Origin: Bowmanella pacifica
GTDB taxonomy: Bacteria > Pseudomonadota > Gammaproteobacteria > Enterobacterales > Alteromonadaceae
Assembly (NCBI RefSeq): GCF_014645355.1
Contig: NZ_BMLS01000005.1
Location: 124,001 to 188,000 of the forward strand
Reading direction: 5' to 3'
DNA length: 64,000 nt
Position 1 is the stretch's first letter. Every line of letters begins with the position of its first letter. Positions 8,043 to 15,694 of the stretch are shown in pieces. A program made the translations under genes and the position numbers. A model generated the notes under the pieces. It was not told where the DNA came from. It made no database searches and worked only from the letters and a program-made list of their open reading frames with translations.

Positions 8043-9317
8043 ATGGATGTAACGCTGCAGGAGGCCAGGCAGCAAGCGCAAAGTGGGTTACATGAAGGCG
8101 CAGCGGAAAGTTACCGAAAGTTGCTTAAGCATGCTGAGTACTCCGTTGAGGCAAATGTGTTTTTGTATCGCTTTGCTTCCCGTCATGGTCGCTTTGCTGA
8201 GGCAGCCTTTAACTTGGAATCATTACTGAGCACCCATCGTGTCGAGCCTGTATGGCATCATCACTTGGGACAGGTTTTGCAGAAATTAGCAGAGACAGAC
8301 CCGCAAGGAACAGCACTAATTAAGCTAGTTGAGCTTTTGCCATTTGCGTATTCGAGTCGGTTGGTTTTAGGACGCCTCTTAGAGGTGCAAGGTCAATTAG
8401 AGCAAGCCACCCAGCATTATTTGTCTGCCATTAACACCGCCAATCGAAAAGGGTTTTGGCACAACGAAGCATCTACTGCGCCTTGGTGTCGAGCTTTTGT
8501 CCTGCATGCATTGAAGACAGTTGAGCAGTATCGACAGCACTTATTTCACTCCTGGCTCGAGCCGCTATGGGAGGAATACGGTAAAGAGGCGATGCAGCGT
8601 GTCAGTAAAACTATGAAAATGTTCAGTGGTGAATTGCCATTAGAGTTGGCTGATAAGCGCCAGATTCCTTCCTTTTTATACGTACCAGATTTGCCTATTT
8701 CTCCGGTGTTTGATGCTGAATCCTTGCCCTTTGCTGAAGAATACGAAAGCAAGAGCGAACAAATTATCCAAGAATTGCACGCTCTTCTTGATGATGGCTA
8801 TAAGTTCAAACTCTTCCAGGAAGGTGAGGCGGGGAGGGGGCTAACGGAAGGAGGGGATTGGAATGCTTTCTTCTTTCATCGACATGGCAAAACTTTTTCA
8901 GATAACCATAGTCGTTGTCCTAATACATCAGCAGCTTTACAAACATTGCCTTTAGTAAGAATAAAAGAACACGGGCCGGAAGTCTGTTTCTCATTGATGC
9001 AGCCCGGAAGCCATATTTTACCTCATCGTGGAGTAACGAATAGTCGGGCGGTATTGCATATGGGGCTTATCATTCCTGACCATTGCCGTTTAAATCTTTT
9101 GAATGTTCAGGAGATTAGTTGGCAACAGGGCAAAATATTTGCCTTTGATGACACCTATTTGCATGAAGCCTGGAACCGCAGTGAGCAACTGAGGGCGGTG
9201 TTGTTGGCAGATATATGGAACCCTTTTCTTAGTCAGGAAGAGTGTATGGCGTTAACGACGCTGATTGAAAAAATTGGCGTATTTAATCGTCAGCATACGC
9301 CGGGTGATGGAATATGA
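8043..9317 (+). CDS. TPR protein with aspartyl/asparaginyl beta-hydroxylase-like domain
   Basis: From ATG 8043 (AAGAAGG eight bases upstream) the product is 424 residues; ATG 8013 is an alternative, whereas earlier in-frame starts overlap the preceding gene by up to 160 bp and are unlikely. Residues ~1-150 are TPR-like repeats (GLHEGAAESYRKLLKHAEYSVEANVFLYRFA). The C-terminal ~200 residues carry the Asp/Asn beta-hydroxylase fold: FSLMQPGSHILPHRGVTNSR (His ~328), then FDDTYLHEAWNRS (His ~374) and LRAVLLADIW (Arg ~384 as 2-oxoglutarate contact). Bacterial members hydroxylate proteins, peptides or lipids; the target here is unknown. It is the last gene of the putative three-gene operon. Confidence 0.75.
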   Translation: MDVTLQEARQQAQSGLHEGAAESYRKLLKHAEYSVEANVFLYRFASRHGRFAEAAFNLESLLSTHRVEPVWHHHLGQVLQKLAETDPQGTALIKLVELLPFAYSSRLVLGRLLEVQGQLEQATQHYLSAINTANRKGFWHNEASTAPWCRAFVLHALKTVEQYRQHLFHSWLEPLWEEYGKEAMQRVSKTMKMFSGELPLELADKRQIPSFLYVPDLPISPVFDAESLPFAEEYESKSEQIIQELHALLDDGYKFKLFQEGEAGRGLTEGGDWNAFFFHRHGKTFSDNHSRCPNTSAALQTLPLVRIKEHGPEVCFSLMQPGSHILPHRGVTNSRAVLHMGLIIPDHCRLNLLNVQEISWQQGKIFAFDDTYLHEAWNRSEQLRAVLLADIWNPFLSQEECMALTTLIEKIGVFNRQHTPGDGI

Positions 9318-9807
9318 TGGCTTATTTCCTCTGCGCAATCGCTTCTTATTAAGGGTTTGCCTGCTGTATATATCTTCTGGTAGGCAGCACAGAAGAACTT
9401 TCTCCCGGTCTGTGAACTCAATTTTGCCGTTTGGTTTTATGCTTGACTGAGTTTCAATGTACCAAAGGCTATCCTCTTCACAACGGAAGGAATGTGTTTT
9501 CGGTTTGTTAATTATTGTTTAAATCCGTAAGTGGTTCATCACTCGGCATAAAATGAGAATTAACGGCCCTAAAAACCTGCATTACTGATTGGAGTTGGCT
9601 TTCGTTGCTTACAAATAGACGGCGAGCCTTGACAATTTTGATCGTTCCATGTGAACATTCGGCGTTCGAGTCGGCGGGCTTCGTTGGTCCATTTCCGGTA
9701 TAGCCTGCCTTCTCAACTACTATTAATAGAACCGTTTTTAAGCCCCTCGTGGTCGGCTGGACCAGGCTGGTCTCGGGGATTCAAGATAAGAAAATTGGTT
9801 GGGAACT
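9318..9807. other. 490-bp gap without a convincing gene
   Basis: No open frame with plausible coding features lies here. The stretch must contain the promoter of the TonB2-type operon. A TTGACA at 9629-9634 is a possible -35 element, but the hexamer 17 bp downstream is a poor -10. No convincing Fur box was found; the best A/T-rich run (ATAAAATGAGAATTAAC, about 9547-9563) lacks dyad symmetry. Confidence 0.5.
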
Positions 9808-10581
9808 ATGTCCAAAATGAGCAAGAGAAATCTAATTGCTTCTGCCGTTATCGGTGCCTTCGCACTAGGTGGCAGCCAAGTTGTCTCTGCAGACCCTCTT
9901 AAAAATTTGCAAAATGAAGAAGCAAAAATCCACGCGGCTGCAGCACAATCCCAAAAGAAGATCGATAAGATCTATGAGCAAACACAAGAGCTGTTATTTG
10001 AATATCGTGGTGTCGTAGATGAGACCGAAAACCTGAAGGTTTATAACGATCACCTGGCTCGTTTGGTTGCTTCTCAGGAAGAAGGTATTGCCTCTCTGCA
10101 ACGTCAAATTGACGGTATCGAAGGCGTTAAGCGTGGCGTAGTTCCTCTGATGTATCGCATGATTGATGCGCTGGAACAGTTCATTGAGCTGGACCTGCCT
10201 ATCAATTACGAAGAGCGTAAAGCCCGTGTTGCGCATTTGCGTGACCTGATGGGTAATGCCAACGTCACCGTTTCTGAGCAGTTCCGCCAAGTACTTGAAG
10301 CCTATCTGATTGAAAACGAATACGGTAATACTATTCGTGTTTACCAAGAGCAGCTTCAGTTCAATGGTCAGAACATTGCCGCTGATTTCTTCAACCTGGG
10401 CCGTACCGCCTTGTTGGCGCTGTCTCTGGATCAGAAGCAAGCTTGGGTTTGGAACAATGAAAGCCGCACTTGGGAACAGTTGGGTGATGAATACCTGAGT
10501 TCTGTAGTTAAGGTTGTCAAGATGGGCCGTAAGTTGGAGCCCTTCGATCTTATCAAACTGCCAATCAAAGCTGCGGAGTAA
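9808..10581 (+). CDS. DUF3450 family periplasmic coiled-coil protein (TonB2-cluster partner)
   Basis: 257 residues from ATG 9808; the TTG three codons earlier is less likely. A signal peptide covers residues 1-28 (RNLIASAVIGAFALGGSQVVSA/DP). The mature N-terminal half (NEEAKIHAAAAQSQKKIDKIYEQ...) is a strongly helical coiled coil, followed by the VVPLMYRMIDALEQFIELDLP and EERKARVAHLRDLM segments typical of DUF3450. The family is found almost only immediately upstream of TtpC-like/ExbB2/ExbD2/TonB2 operons. That linkage suggests a periplasmic accessory role in TonB energy transduction; no biochemical activity is known to me. Confidence 0.85.
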   Translation: MSKMSKRNLIASAVIGAFALGGSQVVSADPLKNLQNEEAKIHAAAAQSQKKIDKIYEQTQELLFEYRGVVDETENLKVYNDHLARLVASQEEGIASLQRQIDGIEGVKRGVVPLMYRMIDALEQFIELDLPINYEERKARVAHLRDLMGNANVTVSEQFRQVLEAYLIENEYGNTIRVYQEQLQFNGQNIAADFFNLGRTALLALSLDQKQAWVWNNESRTWEQLGDEYLSSVVKVVKMGRKLEPFDLIKLPIKAAE

Positions 10582-10586
10582 TCAGA

Positions 10587-11939
10587 ATGAAAAACCTATT
10601 CAAATCTGCCCTGCTTGCAGCTGCGATGGCTGTGAGCGTTGCACCTGTTCAAGCTGCTACCAGCTTGGATCAGTTGCTTGATCAAGTTAAGAAAAATCGT
10701 GTTTCCGAAGCGCGTATCAATTCACAGCGCGAAGCTGAATTCAACTCTGCCCGTGCTGATAAGCAAGCGCTGTTGAAGAAAGCGCAAGATGGCCTGAAAG
10801 CTGAGCAAGCCCGTGGCGACCGCCTGGCTAAGCAATATGCAGATAACGAGATTCGTCTTGCCGAAAAAGAGCAGGAGCTGAAAAATGCGACTGGTACTTT
10901 GGGTGAGATGTTCGGTGTGGTTCGTCAGTCGTCTGGCGAAGCTTACGGTTTAATCTCTAGCTCTATCGTTAGTGCTCAGTACCCTGGCCGTTCAGCCTTC
11001 TTGGAAGGTATGGCATCTGAAAGTAAAGGCCTGCCAAATATTCAGGAATTGGAAGAGTTGTGGTTCGCACTGCAAACTGAAATGACTGAGTCTGGCAAGA
11101 TTGCGCGTTTTGAAACAGACGTAATCAGCCTGGATGGCGGTTCTAGCCGTCAGGAAGTGGTACGTGTTGGTACGTTCAACCTGGTAAGCAAAGAAGGTTA
11201 TCTGGCCTACAATGCTGAGAAAGGACAGGTTCAACCTTTGGGTCGTCAGCCTGACAGCCACATGGTTAACGATGCATCCAGCTTCATGGACGCGACATCT
11301 GGCTTCAATCCATTCTTCGTGGATCCAACTCGCGGTACCATTCTGGGCCTGTTGACTGCTAAGGCAACTTTGTCTGAGCGTTATCATGCAGGTGGTGTAG
11401 TAGGTTATGTTATTACCGCTATGCTGGCACTGGGCTTCCTGATCGCTATCTACAAGTTCGTCACGCTGACTGCCGTGAGTGCTAAGATGCGTTCTCAGTT
11501 GAACAATACCGGTAACCCTTCTTCTTCTAACCCTCTGGGTCGTATCCTGAAGGTTTATCAGGAGAATAAAGGTGCCGATGCTGAGAACCTGGAACTGAAA
11601 CTGGATGAAGCGATTCTGCGCGAATTGCCAAGCATTGAGTCTGGTATCAATATCATCAAGATCTTCGCTGCCGTAGCTCCTTTGTTGGGTCTGTTGGGTA
11701 CCGTATTGGGTATGATCGCCACCTTCCAGCAAATTACGCTGTTCGGTACCGGTGACCCACGTATCATGGCTGGTAGTATCTCAATGGCGTTGGTAACAAC
11801 AGCGCAAGGTATTATCGCGGCACTGCCTTTGATCCTTCTGCACAGCATTGTTGCTGGTCGCAGCAAGTCCATCGTGCATATCCTGGATGAGCAAGCTGCT
11901 GGTATCGTAGCGGCTCACGCCGAGGTGGAGAAAGCTTAA
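10587..11939 (+). CDS. TtpC-like MotA/TolQ/ExbB proton-channel family protein
   Basis: 450 residues. Signal peptide or first membrane anchor at 1-23 (ALLAAAMAVSVAPVQA), then a long periplasmic coiled-coil domain (NSQREAEFNSARADKQALLKKA..., ~35-115). A C-terminal ExbB-like channel module follows: a membrane segment near 270-292 (VVGYVITAMLALGFLIAIYK), IIKIFAAVAPLLGLLGTVLGMI (~354-376) and MALVTTAQGIIAALPLILLH (~398-418). This is the architecture of Vibrio TtpC, an extra subunit needed by TonB2 systems. The start lies five bases after the DUF3450 stop and the next gene begins one base after this stop, so translation is coupled. Confidence 0.88.
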   Translation: MKNLFKSALLAAAMAVSVAPVQAATSLDQLLDQVKKNRVSEARINSQREAEFNSARADKQALLKKAQDGLKAEQARGDRLAKQYADNEIRLAEKEQELKNATGTLGEMFGVVRQSSGEAYGLISSSIVSAQYPGRSAFLEGMASESKGLPNIQELEELWFALQTEMTESGKIARFETDVISLDGGSSRQEVVRVGTFNLVSKEGYLAYNAEKGQVQPLGRQPDSHMVNDASSFMDATSGFNPFFVDPTRGTILGLLTAKATLSERYHAGGVVGYVITAMLALGFLIAIYKFVTLTAVSAKMRSQLNNTGNPSSSNPLGRILKVYQENKGADAENLELKLDEAILRELPSIESGINIIKIFAAVAPLLGLLGTVLGMIATFQQITLFGTGDPRIMAGSISMALVTTAQGIIAALPLILLHSIVAGRSKSIVHILDEQAAGIVAAHAEVEKA

Positions 11940-11940
11940 T

Positions 11941-12465
11941 ATGTTATACCTGATAGAACTCTTGGAATCTGTCAGGGATTTTATCGCTACCGGCGGTGAC
12001 GTACTTTATGTTGTTGCTGCCGCGCTCTTCCTCATGTGGATATTGATGATTGAGCGCTACTGGTACGTCACCAGCGTGTTCCCTAAGGTGATGAAACAAA
12101 TCATCACCGACTGGGACGCAAGGAAGGACACCACATCCTGGTATGCGCATAAGATTCGTGATGCATGGATTTCGCAAGCATCAGACAAACTCAGTGAGAG
12201 AATGTTGTTGATTAAAACTTTGGTTGCCATGTGCCCCCTGATTGGTCTGTTAGGCACAGTAACCGGCATGATTACCGTATTCGAAATCATGGCGGTGCAG
12301 GGGACGGGTAACCCGCGCTTGATGGCTGGAGGTATCTCCATGGCCACAATTCCCACCATGGCGGGAATGGTAGCGGCGCTTTCCGGTGTGTTCTTTAGCA
12401 CACGTCTGGAAGCCAAGGTTAAAATTTCTAAAGAGAAGTTGGTCGACAGCTTGCCTCATCATTAA
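11941..12465 (+). CDS. exbB: ExbB proton-channel subunit (ExbB2 type)
   Basis: 174 residues, shorter than E. coli ExbB and typical of the ExbB2 type. Three membrane segments: VLYVVAAALFLMWILMIERYW (~20-40), TLVAMCPLIGLLGTVTGMITVFEIM (~90-114) and IPTMAGMVAALSGVFFSTRLE (~132-152), with the family GLLGTVTGMI motif. With ExbD it forms the inner-membrane proton channel that powers TonB. It sits between the TtpC-like gene and exbD in one transcription unit. Confidence 0.92.
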   Translation: MLYLIELLESVRDFIATGGDVLYVVAAALFLMWILMIERYWYVTSVFPKVMKQIITDWDARKDTTSWYAHKIRDAWISQASDKLSERMLLIKTLVAMCPLIGLLGTVTGMITVFEIMAVQGTGNPRLMAGGISMATIPTMAGMVAALSGVFFSTRLEAKVKISKEKLVDSLPHH

Positions 12466-12477
12466 AGAGAGATTTAT

Positions 12478-12879
12478 ATGGCTCGTAAACATCGTGCAGA
12501 AGAAGAAGAAGCAACGATCGACATGACTCCCATGTTGGACATCGTGTTCATCATGTTGATCTTCTTTATCGTAACTACCTCTTTCGTGAAAGAGGCGGGT
12601 ATCGAAGTAAATAAACCTAAGGCCGAACAAGCGACTAAACAGAAATCTGCCAACATCTTTATCGCCATCAACGAGAATGGTGAAGTATGGATGGATAAGC
12701 GTATGGTTGATGTTGAGCGCGTGTCTGCCAACATTGAGCGCCTGCTGGCCGAACAGCCGACCGATGTCGTAATCGTTCAGGCTGACGTTGAAGCCAAACA
12801 CGGTGTCGTTGTTGAAGTAATGGATCAGATCAAAGCTGCTGGCATTGATAGGATATCGGTAGCAGCAAAGGATAATTAA
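12478..12879 (+). CDS. exbD: ExbD biopolymer transport subunit
   Basis: 133 residues. One N-terminal membrane helix, MTPMLDIVFIMLIFFIVTTSF (~16-36), carries the conserved proton-handling aspartate (Asp21). A periplasmic C-terminal domain follows (IFIAINENGEVWMDKRMV, VEVMDQIKAAGIDRISVAAK). ATG 12478 follows AAAGAGAG. It works with ExbB to convert proton motive force into TonB movement. Confidence 0.93.
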   Translation: MARKHRAEEEEATIDMTPMLDIVFIMLIFFIVTTSFVKEAGIEVNKPKAEQATKQKSANIFIAINENGEVWMDKRMVDVERVSANIERLLAEQPTDVVIVQADVEAKHGVVVEVMDQIKAAGIDRISVAAKDN

Positions 12880-12880
12880 T

Positions 12881-13495
12881 ATGCTTCGTCTAATAGTATC
12901 AATACTAGTAGGTGCGGCCATTACCTTTGCCTTGTTTGTGATAATGGCAAAATTGATTGCCAACTCTTCACGGCCTGCTGACGAGGTACCGGAGATTCCG
13001 GTTATCGACGTCGTTATGAGTGAGCCTGAAGATAGTACACAAACTCGTTCCAGGGTGCCGCCGCCGCCTCCGCCGCCGCCGCAGCAGCCGCCGAAAATGC
13101 AGCCTCAGGAGCCTGAAGCTAACGACCCTAACACCGACGGTATGTCATTTAACTTACCTGGTGTGGATATCGGTGGTGCCGATGTGGCCATTGGTGGTCC
13201 AGGTGCTTTGATGCGCGATGGTGAAGCTACACCTATCGTACGTATCGAGCCAAAGTACCCCATCGAGGCAGCGCGTGACGGTAAAGAAGGCTGGGTAAGG
13301 CTGTCTTTCACTATCAACGAAGTTGGTGGTGTTGAAGATATCGAAGTGCTCGAAGCTGAACCTAAACGTGTATTTGACCGTGAGGCGCGTCGTGCGCTAA
13401 GCCGTTGGAAGTACAAGCCGAAGGTTGTAGATGGTAAAGCTGTTAAGCAGTTTAACCAGAAAGTACAGTTGGACTTTAAGTTGGAGCAATCGTAA
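12881..13495 (+). CDS. tonB: TonB energy-transduction protein (TonB2 type)
   Basis: 204 residues. A single membrane anchor at residues 4-26 precedes a short Pro-rich periplasmic spacer (residues 60-78, eight consecutive prolines then QQPP) and the C-terminal TonB domain: PKYPIEAARDGKEGWVRLSF, then FDREARRALSRWKYKP and the terminal strand QKVQLDFKL. The spacer is much shorter than in E. coli TonB, as in Vibrio TonB2. It contacts TonB boxes of outer-membrane receptors such as the one at 2613-5369. Its stop overlaps the next start by one base. Confidence 0.92.
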   Translation: MLRLIVSILVGAAITFALFVIMAKLIANSSRPADEVPEIPVIDVVMSEPEDSTQTRSRVPPPPPPPPQQPPKMQPQEPEANDPNTDGMSFNLPGVDIGGADVAIGGPGALMRDGEATPIVRIEPKYPIEAARDGKEGWVRLSFTINEVGGVEDIEVLEAEPKRVFDREARRALSRWKYKPKVVDGKAVKQFNQKVQLDFKLEQS

Positions 13496-14766
13496 TGAAA
13501 ATAACGAAAAATCCAATCAGTAAGCTGATCGTGCTGAGCTCTATCGTGCTGTGCTCATACTCAGGTTTAGCACAGGCCCAGTCGTCTGCGCCTATAGTCT
13601 GTCCTGGTTATAAGCAAGGACCGTCTAATATTCCGAGTGAACGTGTAGGTAAGAAGATTCAGAAGGCCTATGAAGCCTACAATAATGATCAGATGCAAGA
13701 AGCACTGACCATTTTGTATGACATCGATAGCTCTGATGCTTTTGATCGCGCCTTTACTGACAAGTTTATTGGACAGTTATTAGCTTCTCAGGAAGGCCAA
13801 TCCGCCAAAGCGCTTGGCTACTTGCAGAACTCAGTGAAGGAAAAGCAATTAACGGATGGAGATCATGCGTCTATTCTGAAGTTGGTTGCTGACCTGAACC
13901 TGCAGGAGCAAAAATTCGCTGATGCGTTAGTTTGGTATCAGAAGTATATTGACTTCACCTGTAAGCAGGACCCGGATGTTTATGTTCGTATGGCTAACTC
14001 CTATCACGAACTTAAGCAATTCGATAAGGTGGTTGAGCCGGCAGACAAAGCTATCGCTTTGTACGAAAAGCCGAACAAAAACCCTTATGTACTAAAACTG
14101 TCTGCTTTCGTTGAGCGTAAGAAGTGGCCCCAAGCAATTGAGGTTGCCGAAGACCTGGTGAGAACATTCCCTGACACCGCACAGTGGTGGTCTCAGTTAG
14201 GTATGTTCTACGCGCAAGTAGAAGACTATAAGAAATCTCTGGCTATGCTTGAGGTTGCCTATAACAACGGTTTTTTGACCAAAGAGTCTGAAATTCGTGT
14301 GTTGAGTCAGCTTTTTGCATCCAATGATATTCCTTACAAAGCAGCGACCATCCTGGAAAAACACATGAAGGAAGGTTTGCTTAAGAGTGATGAGAAAAAT
14401 CTCGCGAGCTTGGCTAACGCCTTCCACTCGGCTAAGGAAATCAAGAAGGCGGCTTATTACTACGGTAAAGCGGCTGCACTGAGTAATGATGTCGATCACT
14501 ATCGTCGTCAAGGCTCACTGCTAGCTGCAGCCGAAGATTATAAGAACGCCATCTCTGCCTTCGATAAAGCGTTGGAACTGGCTAAAGGACAGGATGAAGG
14601 TAAGTTGCACATCGAATTGATGACTTCCTACTTCTATCTGAACGACTTTAAGCAGGCCCATAAGCACGTTAAGCTGGCTATGAATGACAGTGCAACGGCA
14701 CGCACAGCGAAGAGCTGGGAAGCCTATATTAAAGAGAAAGCGCGTAACCGTGGCATTAAGCTATAA
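13495..14766 (+). CDS. TPR protein at the end of the TonB2-type operon
   Basis: 423 residues with a signal peptide (LIVLSSIVLCSYSGLAQA, ~10-28), so periplasmic or membrane-anchored. The mature protein is built of tetratricopeptide repeats from ~50 to 410 (KIQKAYEAYNNDQMQEALTI, KFADALVWYQKYID, SYHELKQFDKVVEPADKAIALYEK, DYKNAISAFDKALELAKGQ). A TPR protein closes homologous TonB2 operons of Vibrio and Shewanella, where it has been linked to TonB2 function. ATG 13495 overlaps the tonB stop, indicating coupling. A terminator follows. Confidence 0.85.
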   Translation: MKITKNPISKLIVLSSIVLCSYSGLAQAQSSAPIVCPGYKQGPSNIPSERVGKKIQKAYEAYNNDQMQEALTILYDIDSSDAFDRAFTDKFIGQLLASQEGQSAKALGYLQNSVKEKQLTDGDHASILKLVADLNLQEQKFADALVWYQKYIDFTCKQDPDVYVRMANSYHELKQFDKVVEPADKAIALYEKPNKNPYVLKLSAFVERKKWPQAIEVAEDLVRTFPDTAQWWSQLGMFYAQVEDYKKSLAMLEVAYNNGFLTKESEIRVLSQLFASNDIPYKAATILEKHMKEGLLKSDEKNLASLANAFHSAKEIKKAAYYYGKAAALSNDVDHYRRQGSLLAAAEDYKNAISAFDKALELAKGQDEGKLHIELMTSYFYLNDFKQAHKHVKLAMNDSATARTAKSWEAYIKEKARNRGIKL

Positions 14767-14788
14767 GTTGCAAGCAGTTCTTATCTAG

Positions 14789-14815
14789 AAAAGCCCCGTA
14801 TATCGGGGCTTTTTG
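14789..14815 (+). terminator. Rho-independent terminator of the TonB2-type operon
   Basis: AAGCCCCG and CGGGGCTT pair around a short TATAT loop (14791-14811), followed by TTTTGTTT. It lies 24 bp after the stop of the TPR gene and closes the operon. Confidence 0.9.
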
Positions 14816-14977
14816 TTTGCTGCTAGATATTTTCAATTCTCCGCGTCACCTAATATTGCTAGCCAAAATCCATTCTATTGTCTGGACACAGCGATCACCT
14901 GCAGTGAACGATAGTCGAATCGGCATTGGCTTGTTTGAAAGTATTTCGTCTTGAATAATACTGGTCTAGTCTGAATT

Positions 14978-15037
14978 TACATTCTTTAACGGAATGTGAA
15001 ATTATTTTGTTGCCGCATTGGTCTAACATTCTGTTAG
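14978..15037 (+). promoter_or_regulatory. Two inverted repeats upstream of the precursor gene (possible operators)
   Basis: TTACATTC (14978-14985) faces GAATGTGAA (14992-15000) as an interrupted palindrome. A second element, CTAAC...GTTAG, lies near 15023-15037. Both are within 110 bp of the precursor ATG, where a regulator of this locus would bind. The regulator is unknown, no sigma or anti-sigma gene is adjacent, and the sites are not recognisable CueR or Fur boxes. Confidence 0.35.
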
Positions 15038-15088
15038 TGCCGTTCGGCCAGTCACTTGTGTGATCAAAACTTAGCGTAGGAACTGAAT

Positions 15089-15628
15089 ATGAAACAGATT
15101 AAGAAAACCGGTATAGCAACAGCTTTGGGTGCTGTAGTGATTGGCTCCCTGTCAAATGTCAGCGTGGCGGCTGATAACGGCGCATTTTCCATGCAAGCCC
15201 TTGATAGTGGTTATATGCAGTTTGCTGGCGAGGGAAAATGCGGCGAAGGGAAGTGCGGTGAAGGCAAAAAAGCCATGAAAGATGGTAAATGCGGCGAAGG
15301 GAAGTGCGGTGAAGGCAAAAAAGCCATGAAAGATGGCAAATGCGGCGAAGGGAAGTGCGGTGAAGGCAAAAAGGCCATGAGAGATGGCAAATGCGGCGAA
15401 GGGAAGTGCGGTGAAGGCAAAAAAGCCATGAAAGATGGCAAATGCGGCGAAGGGAAGTGCGGTGAAGGCAAAAAAGCCATGAAAGATGGCAAATGCGGCG
15501 AAGGAAAGTGCGGTGAAGGCAAAAAGGCCATGAAAGATGGCAAATGCGGCGAAGGGAAATGCGGTGAAGGCAAAAAAGCCATGAAAGAAGGTAAGTGTGG
15601 TGAGGGTAAATGCGGAGGCTCTCATTAA
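15089..15628 (+). CDS. hvfA: HvfA/bufferin-type Cys-repeat RiPP metallophore precursor
   Basis: 179 residues. A Sec signal peptide at 1-28 (GIATALGAVVIGSLSNVSVA/AD) is followed by a short linker (to ~48). The rest is a repeat array: seven 17-residue units with consensus GKCGEGKCGEGKKAMKD and a final partial unit ending CGGSH. There are 16 cysteines, all in EGKCG (10) or DGKCG (6) motifs. This is the architecture of HvfA/BufA precursors, whose EGKCG cysteines are converted by a DUF692 (MNIO) enzyme into copper-binding heterocycles and which protect against metal stress. The next two genes encode the expected HvfB and HvfC partners. A GTAGGAAC ribosome binding site precedes the ATG. The signal peptide implies export to the periplasm. 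The metal and final modification here are inferred from the family. Confidence 0.88.
   Translation: MKQIKKTGIATALGAVVIGSLSNVSVAADNGAFSMQALDSGYMQFAGEGKCGEGKCGEGKKAMKDGKCGEGKCGEGKKAMKDGKCGEGKCGEGKKAMRDGKCGEGKCGEGKKAMKDGKCGEGKCGEGKKAMKDGKCGEGKCGEGKKAMKDGKCGEGKCGEGKKAMKEGKCGEGKCGGSH
15233..15625 (+). repeat. 51-bp tandem repeat array inside the hvfA precursor (7 full units plus a partial)
   Basis: Seven consecutive 51-bp units (15233-15589) followed by 36 bp of an eighth encode the 17-residue Cys motif. The units differ by a handful of bases, mostly synonymous (GGGAAG/GGAAAG/GGGAAA; GGT/GGC), plus an AGA for AAA in unit 3 (Arg for Lys) and a GAA for GAT in unit 7 (Glu for Asp). Near-identity at the DNA level implies recent duplication or continuing homogenisation, so copy number may vary between strains. 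It also creates long antisense open frames that are not genes. Confidence 0.95.
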
Positions 15629-15631
15629 GCC

Positions 15632-15672
15632 GTAAGCTTCGCGAGGGTCGCTAGAAGCGGCCCTTAGCTTAT
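15632..15672 (+). promoter_or_regulatory. Stem-loop between hvfA and hvfB
   Basis: GTAAGCT (15632-15638) pairs with AGCTTAT (15666-15672). An inner stem, AGGGTCGC (15644-15651) with GCGGCCCT (15657-15664), closes on a TAGAA loop. No T-run follows, so it is not a standard terminator. Hairpins between a RiPP precursor and its enzyme commonly protect the upstream mRNA or reduce read-through, which would keep precursor in excess over enzyme. That role is inferred. Confidence 0.55.
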
Positions 15673-15694
15673 ACGCAGACACAGAGGAATTTGA

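Noticed and set aside
9547-9563. A/T-rich run resembling a Fur box upstream of the TonB2-type operon
   Set aside because: Lacks the dyad symmetry seen in the clear Fur box at bfd.
10992-11732. 246-residue minus-strand frame opposite the TtpC-like gene
   Set aside because: Antisense to a well supported gene; no domain recognised.
15233-15625. Regular repeats that might be a CRISPR array
   Set aside because: Repeats are contiguous, coding and without unique spacers.
15152-15682. Long minus-strand frames opposite hvfA (176 and 123 residues)
   Set aside because: Products of the 51-bp repeat; the plus-strand frame has the signal peptide, Cys motifs and partner genes.
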